The position numbers and the translations under genes were made by a program. From Clostridia bacterium (GTDB lineage Bacteria > Bacillota > Clostridia > Oscillospirales > Acutalibacteraceae), in contig CAAEIM010000050.1 in the NCBI GenBank assembly GCA_900755995.1, positions 1 to 7,003 of the forward strand: a DNA stretch of 7,003 bases. The letters run 5' to 3'. This document shows positions 1-5,913 of the stretch, piece by piece. The notes under the pieces were generated by a model. It ran no database searches and had not been told where the DNA came from. It was given only the letters and a program-made list of their open reading frames with translations. Position 1 is the first letter of the stretch. Each line of letters opens with the position of its first letter.

Positions 1-26
1 CTTCAAAGTTTTTTATTACCCATCCA

Positions 27-79
27 AAAAAAATTTTAACCTCAGTTTTTTAAGGGGCAGCCGTAACAGACTGCCCTTT
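27..79 (-). terminator. candidate valS terminator
   Basis: Downstream of the valS stop there is a 9-bp stem (52-60 with 71-79, one G-U pair, 10-nt loop). Read on the minus strand, it is followed by an A-rich stretch and only later by a run of eight T (complement of 26-33). A second nested pairing (43-49 with 95-101) would extend the structure. This is not a textbook terminator because the U tract is displaced by about 18 nt, so the call rests on position as much as on shape. Confidence 0.35.
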
Positions 80-117
80 TCGGCATCACCGCACAAAACT
101 GCACGGAGCTTCCGTAA

Positions 118-2739
118 TTATTTTAAAGCTTCAATAGCTGCTGTGATGAGTGCAATCTGCTCTCTCTCCTTTGCAGCCTGTCCCTTAACCTTTTCAATAA
201 CAGCGGCAGGAGCTTTTGCAACAAAGCCTGCATTGTTGAGCTTACCCTCGCTCTGGGCAAGACGCTTTTTAACCTGCTCAAGCTCTTTGTTAAGCCTTGC
301 AAGCTCAGCATCCTTGTCAACAAGCTCGCTGAGAGGAATGTAAATCTTTGCGTCAGCCGTAACAACAGTTACTGCACCCTCAATATCAAAGCTTTCGGCA
401 ACCTCAACCTCATTTGCAGAAGCGAGCTTCTGAATGAAAGGTGTGCCGTTTTTAAAGGTATCTGCAAATTTGGTTGCAACATAAACCTTTGCTTTCCTTG
501 AAGGAGGAACATTCATTTCCGAACGGCGGTTACGAATAGCACGAATAGCGTCCATAACTCTTTCCATTTCAGAAACAGCCTCGGGGAAGTCAAGCTCTGC
601 ATTGTACTCAGGATACTTGGCAAGCATAATTGTTTCGCCCTCGTGAGGAATTGTCTGCCAGATTTCTTCTGTAACATACGGCATAAACGGATGCAGAAGT
701 CTTAAAATTTGGTCAAGCACATAAAGGAGTATCTGTCTTGCATTCTGTGCATCCTCTCCGTCGCCTGCAAGTCTTGTTTTTGCAAGCTCAATGTACCAAT
801 CGCAGTAGCAGTCCCAGATGAACTCATAAACCTTTTGAACAGCAATGCCAAGCTCAAACTTTTCAAGGTTTTCGTTTACCTCCTTGGCTACTGTGTTAAA
901 GGTAGAAATTATCCACCTATCCTCTGTTGTAAGCTTATTTGGAAGCTTGTTTTCAACATTGTAATCGTCAATATTCATATGAACATAACGTGCTGCATTC
1001 CAGAGCTTATTTGCAAAGTTTGCACAAGCCTCAATACGCTTTTCGGAATATCTGATGTCATTTCCCGGTGAGTTACCGGTTACAAGCAGGAATCTGAGTG
1101 CGTCAGCACCGTATCTTTCAATAACATCAATAGGGTCGGGACCGTTGCCGAGCGACTTGGACATCTTTCTGCCAAGCTCATCCCTTACAATACCATGCAT
1201 AAATACGGTCTTAAACGGAGGCTCTCCTGTCTGCTCAATAGCAGAGAAAATCATTCTTGCTACCCAGAAGAAGATAATATCATAACCCGTTACAAGAGTG
1301 TTTGTAGGATAAAAATACTCAAGCTCAGGGGTTTTGTCAGGCCAGCCGAGTGTTGAGAACGGCCATAATGCCGAGCTGAACCAGGTGTCGAGTGTATCCT
1401 CATCCTGATGAAGGTGATTTTTGCCGCACTTAGGACAAACCGTAGGAGTTTCCTTTGCAACGATAACCTCGCCGCAGTCGTCACAGTACCACGCAGGGAT
1501 TCTGTGTCCCCACCAAAGCTGACGGGAAATGCACCAATCCTTGATGTTCTCCATCCAATGGTAATAAACCTTTTCAAATCTTTCGGGAATAATCTGAGTC
1601 TGCTTTTCTTTTACGCACTTAATAGCAGGCTTTGCGAGCGGTTCCATCTTTACAAACCACTGCTTTGAAACTCGTGGCTCAACTGTAGTTTTGCAGCGAT
1701 AGCAGGTTCCTACATTGTGAGTGTGAGGTTCAATCTTAATAAGGAAGCCGCCCTCCTCGAGGTCCTTAACAATAGCTTTTCGGCACTCGTATCTGTCCAT
1801 ACCCTGATATTTGCCTGCTTTTTCATTCATATGAGCAGTATCGTCCATAACGTTTATCACTTCAAGATTATGTCTTAATCCAACCTCAAAGTCATTAGGG
1901 TCGTGTGCAGGAGTAATTTTAACTACGCCTGTACCAAAATCCTTTTCAACGTATGAATCGGCAACAACAGGAATTTCTCTGCCCACAAGAGGAAGAATAA
2001 GAGTTTTGCCGACAATATCCTTATATCTTTCATCGTCCGGATTTACGGCAACGGCTGTATCTCCTAAAAGTGTTTCGGGACGGGTGGTAGCAAGCTCAAC
2101 ATATCCGCTGCCGTCCTTAAACGGATAGCGAAGATGCCAGAAAAAGCCCTCCTGCTCTGCAAACTCTACCTCAGCGTCAGAGATTGAGGTACAGCAGTGC
2201 GGACACCAGTTGATTATACGCTCACCACGATAAATAAGCTTTTTATTGTAGAGCTTTACAAAAACTTCTTTAACTGCTTTTGAACAGCCCTCGTCCATTG
2301 TAAATCTCTCACGCTCCCAGTCGCAGCTTGAACCAAGCTTGCAGAACTGTTTGGTAATTCTTCCGCCGTATTCCTTTTTCCATTCCCAAGCACGCTCAAG
2401 GAATTTTTCTCTTCCCAAATCTTCCTTGGTAACGCCCTCTTTGCGCATAGCCTCAACAATTTTAGCCTCGGTTGCAATAGAAGCGTGGTCAGTACCGGGA
2501 AGCCACAAAGCCGCATAGCCCTGCATTCTTCTCCAACGAATGAGAGTATCCTGCAAGGAAAGGTCGAGTGCGTGTCCGATATGCAGCTGACCTGTAATAT
2601 TTGGCGGCGGCATAACTATTGTGTACGGTTTTTTATCTTTGTCAATTTCTGCATGAAAGTAGTTGCCCTTCATCCAGAAATCATAAATTCTGTCCTCAAA
2701 CTCAGACGGTTTGTAGGATTTAGCAAGCTCCTTTGCCAT
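118..2739 (-). CDS. valS: valyl-tRNA synthetase (ValRS)
   Basis: Cytoplasmic class I aminoacyl-tRNA synthetase that charges tRNA-Val with valine and hydrolyses mischarged Thr-tRNA-Val. It has 873 residues, close to the roughly 880 usual for Firmicutes. In order, numbered from the chosen Met: the HIGH signature at 53-56 after PPPNITGQL; a CPHC pair (179/182) and a CYRC pair (346/349), which together form a zinc site as in Thermus-type ValRS; the CP1 editing domain with TTRPET at 218-223 and HDPNDFE at 279-285; a second zinc ribbon (Cys 419, 422, 435, 438); KMSKS at 525-529; a helical anticodon-binding domain; and a C-terminal coiled coil at about 801-873. The start at 2739 is preferred over an ATG two codons upstream (2745). 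AAGGAG lies 8 nt before the chosen start but only 2 nt before the other. Transcribed alone from its own promoter, with no T-box in the short leader. No frame defects seen. Confidence 0.97.
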   Translation of the reverse strand: MAKELAKSYKPSEFEDRIYDFWMKGNYFHAEIDKDKKPYTIVMPPPNITGQLHIGHALDLSLQDTLIRWRRMQGYAALWLPGTDHASIATEAKIVEAMRKEGVTKEDLGREKFLERAWEWKKEYGGRITKQFCKLGSSCDWERERFTMDEGCSKAVKEVFVKLYNKKLIYRGERIINWCPHCCTSISDAEVEFAEQEGFFWHLRYPFKDGSGYVELATTRPETLLGDTAVAVNPDDERYKDIVGKTLILPLVGREIPVVADSYVEKDFGTGVVKITPAHDPNDFEVGLRHNLEVINVMDDTAHMNEKAGKYQGMDRYECRKAIVKDLEEGGFLIKIEPHTHNVGTCYRCKTTVEPRVSKQWFVKMEPLAKPAIKCVKEKQTQIIPERFEKVYYHWMENIKDWCISRQLWWGHRIPAWYCDDCGEVIVAKETPTVCPKCGKNHLHQDEDTLDTWFSSALWPFSTLGWPDKTPELEYFYPTNTLVTGYDIIFFWVARMIFSAIEQTGEPPFKTVFMHGIVRDELGRKMSKSLGNGPDPIDVIERYGADALRFLLVTGNSPGNDIRYSEKRIEACANFANKLWNAARYVHMNIDDYNVENKLPNKLTTEDRWIISTFNTVAKEVNENLEKFELGIAVQKVYEFIWDCYCDWYIELAKTRLAGDGEDAQNARQILLYVLDQILRLLHPFMPYVTEEIWQTIPHEGETIMLAKYPEYNAELDFPEAVSEMERVMDAIRAIRNRRSEMNVPPSRKAKVYVATKFADTFKNGTPFIQKLASANEVEVAESFDIEGAVTVVTADAKIYIPLSELVDKDAELARLNKELEQVKKRLAQSEGKLNNAGFVAKAPAAVIEKVKGQAAKEREQIALITAAIEALK

Positions 2740-2747
2740 AGTCATTA

Positions 2748-2753
2748 CTCCTT
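2748..2753 (-). promoter_or_regulatory. valS ribosome binding site, decides the start
   Basis: AAGGAG on the minus strand. It is 2 nt from the ATG at 2743-2745, too close for efficient initiation, and 8 nt from the ATG at 2737-2739, which is near optimal. This favours the shorter protein beginning MAKEL. Confidence 0.8.
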
Positions 2754-2762
2754 ACAATTTAT

Positions 2763-2779
2763 TCGGGCAAACAGCCCGA
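2763..2779 (-). promoter_or_regulatory. hairpin in valS 5' leader
   Basis: Perfect 6-bp GC-rich stem (2763-2768 with 2774-2779) with a 5-nt loop, in the short untranslated leader 10 nt upstream of the valS Shine-Dalgarno. No U tract follows it, so it is not a terminator. It may affect mRNA stability or translation. No known riboswitch consensus was recognised. Confidence 0.45.
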
Positions 2780-2794
2780 CAAATATACCTTTAT

Positions 2795-2823
2795 ATTATC
2801 GCATTTTGAGCGCAGTTTGTCAA
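2795..2823 (-). promoter_or_regulatory. valS promoter (sigma-A type)
   Basis: On the minus strand, a perfect -35 TTGACA (2818-2823), a 17-bp spacer and a -10 GATAAT (2795-2800), preceded by TG one base upstream (extended -10). Transcription would start near 2788, giving a leader of about 49 nt to the chosen valS start. Confidence 0.75.
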
Positions 2824-2940
2824 TTACACAAAAGAAAAAATCACACTAATTACGAGTAAATGCCGATATTGTGTCTAAAATCAATTTTTTATTTACATAC
2901 ACAACAATAAATATTAAAGCTTGTAATGTTAACTTTATTG

Positions 2941-2996
2941 CAATTTGCACATTCATATTTGTAATATGTTAGAAATACTTTACATTCCGCAAATTG
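2941..2996. repeat. 8-bp inverted repeat overlapping lipoprotein -35
   Basis: CAATTTGC at 2941-2948 and its exact complement GCAAATTG at 2989-2996, separated by 40 bp. The right arm overlaps the first three bases of the lipoprotein -35 box. It could be a pair of half-sites for a regulator, but an 8-bp match in AT-rich DNA can also arise by chance. Confidence 0.3.
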
Positions 2997-3022
2997 ACTA
3001 AAAACGCAAAAAATGATAAAAT
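2994..3022 (+). promoter_or_regulatory. promoter of the lipoprotein gene (sigma-A type)
   Basis: -35 TTGACT (2994-2999), a 17-bp spacer and -10 TAAAAT (3017-3022), with TG at 3014-3015 giving an extended -10. The expected start is near 3029, leaving a leader of about 23 nt with a weak AGGA ribosome site at about 3039-3042. Confidence 0.75.
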
Positions 3023-3051
3023 AGAAGATATTATTAATAGGATGTGTCGAA

Positions 3052-3438
3052 ATGAAATATATTATAAAACGCCCCCTGCCTGTTGTTTTATCGCTTTTAG
3101 CTGTAATTCTTTTGCTTTGCGGCTGCGGTGATAAAAGCGAAAACGAGGCTTTAAAAGGAAAATGGGTGCCTGTTTCAGCAGTTATCAACGGAGAATCTGT
3201 GCAATACAGCGAGCTTGAGCTTGAGGATGGTTATTTTGAATTTAATTTTAAAGGTGACGGAAGCTGCACCGCAACGCTTGCGGGAATTGATTACTCAGGC
3301 AAATATGTTTTCAGCGGAACAAGCGTTGACGCCACTTTAAACGGCAACAACGAAAAGCTCAGCTACGAAGCCACCAGACAAACTCTCACATATTCATATG
3401 ACAATACCACTTCCTTTACTTTTATTAAGGAGCAATAA
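3052..3438 (+). CDS. small lipoprotein, lipocalin-like domain
   Basis: 128 residues. A basic N-terminus (MKYIIKR) is followed by a hydrophobic stretch and a lipobox LCGC at 22-25, so Cys25 should be lipidated and the protein held on the outer face of the membrane. The mature part (about 104 residues) begins with L-K-G-K-W (34-38) and then shows alternating beta-strand patterns with a GDGSCTATL turn and a closing T-F-T-F-I-type strand. This resembles the small lipocalin-like (DUF5640-style) lipoproteins of Clostridia, though that family call is by eye only. No ligand or enzymatic residue can be named. Single-gene unit: strong promoter upstream, GC-rich hairpin 22 bp after the stop. Gene not recognised by name. 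Confidence 0.85.
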   Translation: MKYIIKRPLPVVLSLLAVILLLCGCGDKSENEALKGKWVPVSAVINGESVQYSELELEDGYFEFNFKGDGSCTATLAGIDYSGKYVFSGTSVDATLNGNNEKLSYEATRQTLTYSYDNTTSFTFIKEQ

Positions 3439-3460
3439 TAACGGAACAATGATAAAGCGA

Positions 3461-3487
3461 CCCCCTGCATATTAAATATGCAGGGGG
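3461..3487. terminator. GC-rich hairpin between convergent genes, probable bidirectional terminator
   Basis: Perfect 12-bp stem (3461-3472 with 3476-3487), including five G-C pairs at the base, with a 3-nt loop. It lies just after the lipoprotein stop and is the strongest structure downstream of the dockerin gene, which converges on it. The U tracts are poor on both sides: TTT after a CAG on plus, CTTTATC on minus. Efficiency is uncertain. Confidence 0.6.
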
Positions 3488-3538
3488 CAGTTTGTAGAAA
3501 AAGTATGTTTCATTACGCAATATGCACAAAAGGAACAT

Positions 3539-3667
3539 ATGGATTTTGAAACCCTCGGCGAGTTTTTTCCCGAAAATTGCTCGGCAGTTGTCGGGCAAAA
3601 GAGTTTATTTCATTATGATACTATCTGCTCGGATAAGTGCAGCCCACAGGCTGCTGATTTTCAGTAA
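3539..3667 (+). CDS. possible small protein, 42 residues, unknown
   Basis: An open frame with ATG at 3539, preceded by AAAAGGA at 4 to 5 nt, and TAA at 3665-3667, six bases before the convergent dockerin stop. Its peptide starts MDFETLGEFFPENC and contains three cysteines (14, 30, 34, the last two as C-S-D-K-C), no signal peptide and no membrane segment. Many codons start with G (GAT, GAA, GCT, GTC), as real genes here do. Against it: an overlapping frame (ATG 3522, stop 3669-3671, 49 residues) is also open, the spacing to the ribosome site is short, and no family is recognised. It could be a gene, a relic, or chance. Confidence 0.3.
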   Translation: MDFETLGEFFPENCSAVVGQKSLFHYDTICSDKCSPQAADFQ

Positions 3668-3673
3668 ATAATA

Positions 3674-5770
3674 TCAGCGATTTTCCAAAATAATTATCTG
3701 TAGCTTCGTAATATCATTTATGCTGATTTTTCCGTCACCGTCAATATCACAGTTTTCAAAGTTATATTTATCGCTGAAATCTATCAGCGGCGAGCCGTCG
3801 CCATTAACATTATTTGCAATAGAAAGCTGTATCAGAGTAACGTCATTTATATCAATAATACCGTCATTTGTAACATCACCTTTATTTTTTGCTGATAAAT
3901 AAATATCAGCGTATGTACCAAAATCGCTTTCCTCTACAGCAACGCTTGTTACGCTGTCATTAATAAAATACTCGGAGGGAAGCTTGTTTTGCCTGATATA
4001 ATATGTACCTGTTCCAACACCATTTTTAAAAATTGCCGTGCCCTGCTCGTCTGTAACTGCGGTATCCAATAGATTTGTGCAATTTTCGTCAGCGTACAGA
4101 TTGAGTTCTGCATTTTTTATCGGCTTTCCAAGCTCACTGCGAACGCTTGCTCTTATAAACGCCACATTCTTCAATTCTGCCTCAACAGTATTGCAGGCAT
4201 AATAAACCGAGTATCCGCTCCAAGTGTATTTGTACACATTATCAAGGCTGATAATATTTTCGTTTTTCTTAAAGCCCTCTGAGGACTCTATTTGTATGGC
4301 ATAATAACTGCCGTACGGCAAATAAAGCGCCGAGTCGTAGTCGCTGACATTCCATTCTATTTCATCAATACTATCCCTTTTATCCGTTGATGTTGCGCAC
4401 ACCCAACCGTCTTTGCCGGTTTTCATATATCCGCAAAATTCATTATTAGAATTATAAATTTCGTAAACCGCACCCTCAAGCGAATAATTGTCACTTTCGT
4501 CAGTTAAATCAGGCTGAGCAGAAACAGTTTGGATACGGAGCGCAATTTTAGGTGTTTTGCTGATTTTGCTCAGCTTGTGTTCGTTCTCGGTTACACTCAC
4601 TCCTGCATAATACCGTGCCGTACCGCCCCATGATAGGGTTGAACGCTCAAACTTATAAATTGTACTGTCAGGCACATAGCCATTTGGCGCTTTGGTTTCT
4701 CTGCACCAATATTCTTTTTCTGCAACAGGCACACCCCTCGCAACTGCACTTGAGGAATTGTACTGCGCCGAACTGTTCAGACCGAATGCTCCGAATCCGT
4801 CTGCCTGCGGTTTTATCTTTCCTATGGCGTTTTGACATTTGCTGTCGGTATATACGGTATATTCCGCCGTTGTTATGTCATAAGCAGTTCCTTTAAGGTT
4901 ATGTGTTGATTCCAGCTTGATATTCAAATCAATGCCTTTGGAGCAGCCGGTTTTATAAACATACAGCCCACGGCAAGTGCCTCTTGATTCTATACCGGTT
5001 ATAGTGTTTACATTCTGATATTTTGAATGCCAGAATTTATTGTCGCCGGAATTATTCCCGTAAAAAATACCCGTATGTGAATCAGCCGTACCCAAAAGAA
5101 AAATTATGTCACCTTTTTCGAGCACACCGGAATTGAGCGCATTTTTTATGGCATTTGAGCCATCAAACCAATAGGTCTTTATATTATTGTTGCTTGCCCA
5201 ATTCACCCATGTATCCTGTCCGGTATCATAAGCGGCATACGAATAGCTCGGTATATGCGTATTAGCATATGAGTAGCTGAGCGATGAACCTTTTTGAATT
5301 CTGGTATTTGAAAGAGATTTATACAGAACGTGCCACACAAAACCCGTACAGTTCATCTGTGCTTTATATGATGAGCCGTTAAGCTCATCCTGCCTGCCAT
5401 AGCCAACGCAGTAATAACCGCTGTAAGGTGAATATAAATCAGTATCAAAATATCCTTTTGTATCGCCTTTTGGGGTACGATGATCTCCCGAGGTATATTT
5501 TGTACCGAGATAATAATTTGTGCCGCTTGATGAATCATATTTTTCTGAACTTACAAACGTAGAATAATCATTTGCTGAGTCATTATCATGATTTACAAGC
5601 CACTTATAATATTCGCCGGTATCAATGCCAAGAGCCTCACAAACTGTTTTATTTCCCCATACATTGTATGATACCGCCTCACCTGCCTCGGCTGCGCATA
5701 CTGTTATTGCCGATGACAGCATAGCAACACAAACGGTTGCTGAAGCAATTATTTTTGGTATCCTTCTCAT
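3674..5770 (-). CDS. secreted NlpC/P60-like protein with SpaA-type domains and C-terminal dockerin
   Basis: 698 residues, exported. Signal peptide 1-26 (MRRIPK, hydrophobic core, cleavage probably after V-C-A). Residues 30-275 hold an NlpC/P60-like cysteine peptidase fold: nucleophile Cys141 in MNCTGFVWHV, His232 in DSHTGIFYG and a third polar residue, His248, in FWHSK, with a G-D-I-I-F strand at 220-224. Three SpaA/Cna-B-like beta domains follow at about 280-400, 408-535 and 536-628; the first has the typical R-E-T-K-A-P-N-G-Y box. Residues 631-698 are a type I dockerin with two calcium loops (Asp632, 636, 643 and Asp675, 677, 679, 686). There is no LPXTG and no C-terminal membrane anchor, so attachment should go through a cohesin. 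The likely role is cleavage of peptidoglycan or peptide bonds at the cell surface or in a cellulosome-like complex; the substrate is unknown. Start supported by AGGAGA 7 nt upstream. Monocistronic or read from serA (see the terminator at 5788). Confidence 0.88.
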   Translation of the reverse strand: MRRIPKIIASATVCVAMLSSAITVCAAEAGEAVSYNVWGNKTVCEALGIDTGEYYKWLVNHDNDSANDYSTFVSSEKYDSSSGTNYYLGTKYTSGDHRTPKGDTKGYFDTDLYSPYSGYYCVGYGRQDELNGSSYKAQMNCTGFVWHVLYKSLSNTRIQKGSSLSYSYANTHIPSYSYAAYDTGQDTWVNWASNNNIKTYWFDGSNAIKNALNSGVLEKGDIIFLLGTADSHTGIFYGNNSGDNKFWHSKYQNVNTITGIESRGTCRGLYVYKTGCSKGIDLNIKLESTHNLKGTAYDITTAEYTVYTDSKCQNAIGKIKPQADGFGAFGLNSSAQYNSSSAVARGVPVAEKEYWCRETKAPNGYVPDSTIYKFERSTLSWGGTARYYAGVSVTENEHKLSKISKTPKIALRIQTVSAQPDLTDESDNYSLEGAVYEIYNSNNEFCGYMKTGKDGWVCATSTDKRDSIDEIEWNVSDYDSALYLPYGSYYAIQIESSEGFKKNENIISLDNVYKYTWSGYSVYYACNTVEAELKNVAFIRASVRSELGKPIKNAELNLYADENCTNLLDTAVTDEQGTAIFKNGVGTGTYYIRQNKLPSEYFINDSVTSVAVEESDFGTYADIYLSAKNKGDVTNDGIIDINDVTLIQLSIANNVNGDGSPLIDFSDKYNFENCDIDGDGKISINDITKLQIIILENR

Positions 5771-5777
5771 TTTTATT

Positions 5778-5783
5778 TCTCCT
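5778..5783 (-). promoter_or_regulatory. ribosome binding site of the dockerin gene
   Basis: AGGAGA on the minus strand, 7 nt before the ATG at 5768-5770. It starts four bases after the U tract of the upstream terminator, so no promoter can fit between terminator and gene. Confidence 0.8.
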
Positions 5784-5787
5784 GTTT

Positions 5788-5817
5788 AAAAAAGACGGCA
5801 GAAAATCTGCCGTCTTT
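5788..5817 (-). terminator. intrinsic terminator after serA, in the dockerin gene leader
   Basis: Perfect 12-bp stem (5791-5802 with 5806-5817) with a 3-nt loop. On the minus strand it runs into six consecutive T (complement of 5788-5793). It lies 96 bp past the serA stop and is the natural end of the serA transcript. It also lies between any possible promoter and the dockerin start, so it may act as a leader terminator for that gene. Confidence 0.85.
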
Positions 5818-5850
5818 AGCTCATTAAGCACAGCATAAACAAGCTGAGCT
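5818..5850 (-). other. second stem-loop abutting the terminator
   Basis: Outer stem of 6 bp (5818-5823 with 5845-5850), or alternatively an AGCT outer stem with an inner CAGC/GCTG pairing. It sits directly upstream of the terminator hairpin in the minus-strand transcript. The two form a tandem. It may be a serA 3' end structure or part of a regulated leader; no known riboswitch is recognised. Confidence 0.35.
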
Positions 5851-5874
5851 TATATTATTTCCTACTGTTCCCGC

Positions 5875-5904
5875 CTTATAGTTAAGGGGAAATGACAGTG
5901 TAAA
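5875..5904 (-). promoter_or_regulatory. candidate promoter of the dockerin gene
   Basis: On the minus strand, TTTACA (5899-5904), an 18-bp spacer and TATAAG (5875-5880), just beyond the serA stop. If used, RNA would start near 5868 and pass through both hairpins before reaching the dockerin start about 98 nt later. The match is moderate and chance occurrence in AT-rich DNA is possible. Confidence 0.35.
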
Positions 5905-5913
5905 TAACCGCTA

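Larger units (their letters stand above)
2740..3051. other. divergent intergenic region, valS / lipoprotein
   Basis: AT-rich spacer between two divergent genes. It holds the valS promoter and leader at the left end and the lipoprotein promoter at the right end. Between the two -35 boxes (2824-2993) I see no gene, no T-box or other recognised riboswitch motif and no RNA gene, only a short inverted repeat described separately. Confidence 0.7.

Noticed and set aside
1..117. Left edge searched for the end of a following gene such as folC
   Set aside because: Homopolymer-rich sequence with hairpin elements and no supported coding frame on either strand.
709..1071. Plus-strand open frame of 120 codons
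   Set aside because: Lies wholly opposite valS, has no family resemblance, and its composition is explained by the antisense of a conserved gene. The same holds for the other frames opposite valS (for example 1055-1285, 1408-1668, 2256-2516).
2889..3188. Minus-strand open frame of 99 codons
   Set aside because: Overlaps the lipoprotein start and its promoter in antisense; it has no convincing ribosome site and its downstream half is AT-rich spacer.
3563..3569. Slippery heptamer as evidence for programmed -1 frameshifting
   Set aside because: Both frames are very short, neither has a recognised product, and runs of T are common here. Mentioned only as a side note to the small gene candidate.
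3639..3654. 6-bp hairpin near the end of the dockerin gene
   Set aside because: Considered as a terminator for the minus-strand gene, but no T run follows on that strand, and the plus strand offers only four T after a gap. The stem at 3461-3487 is much stronger.
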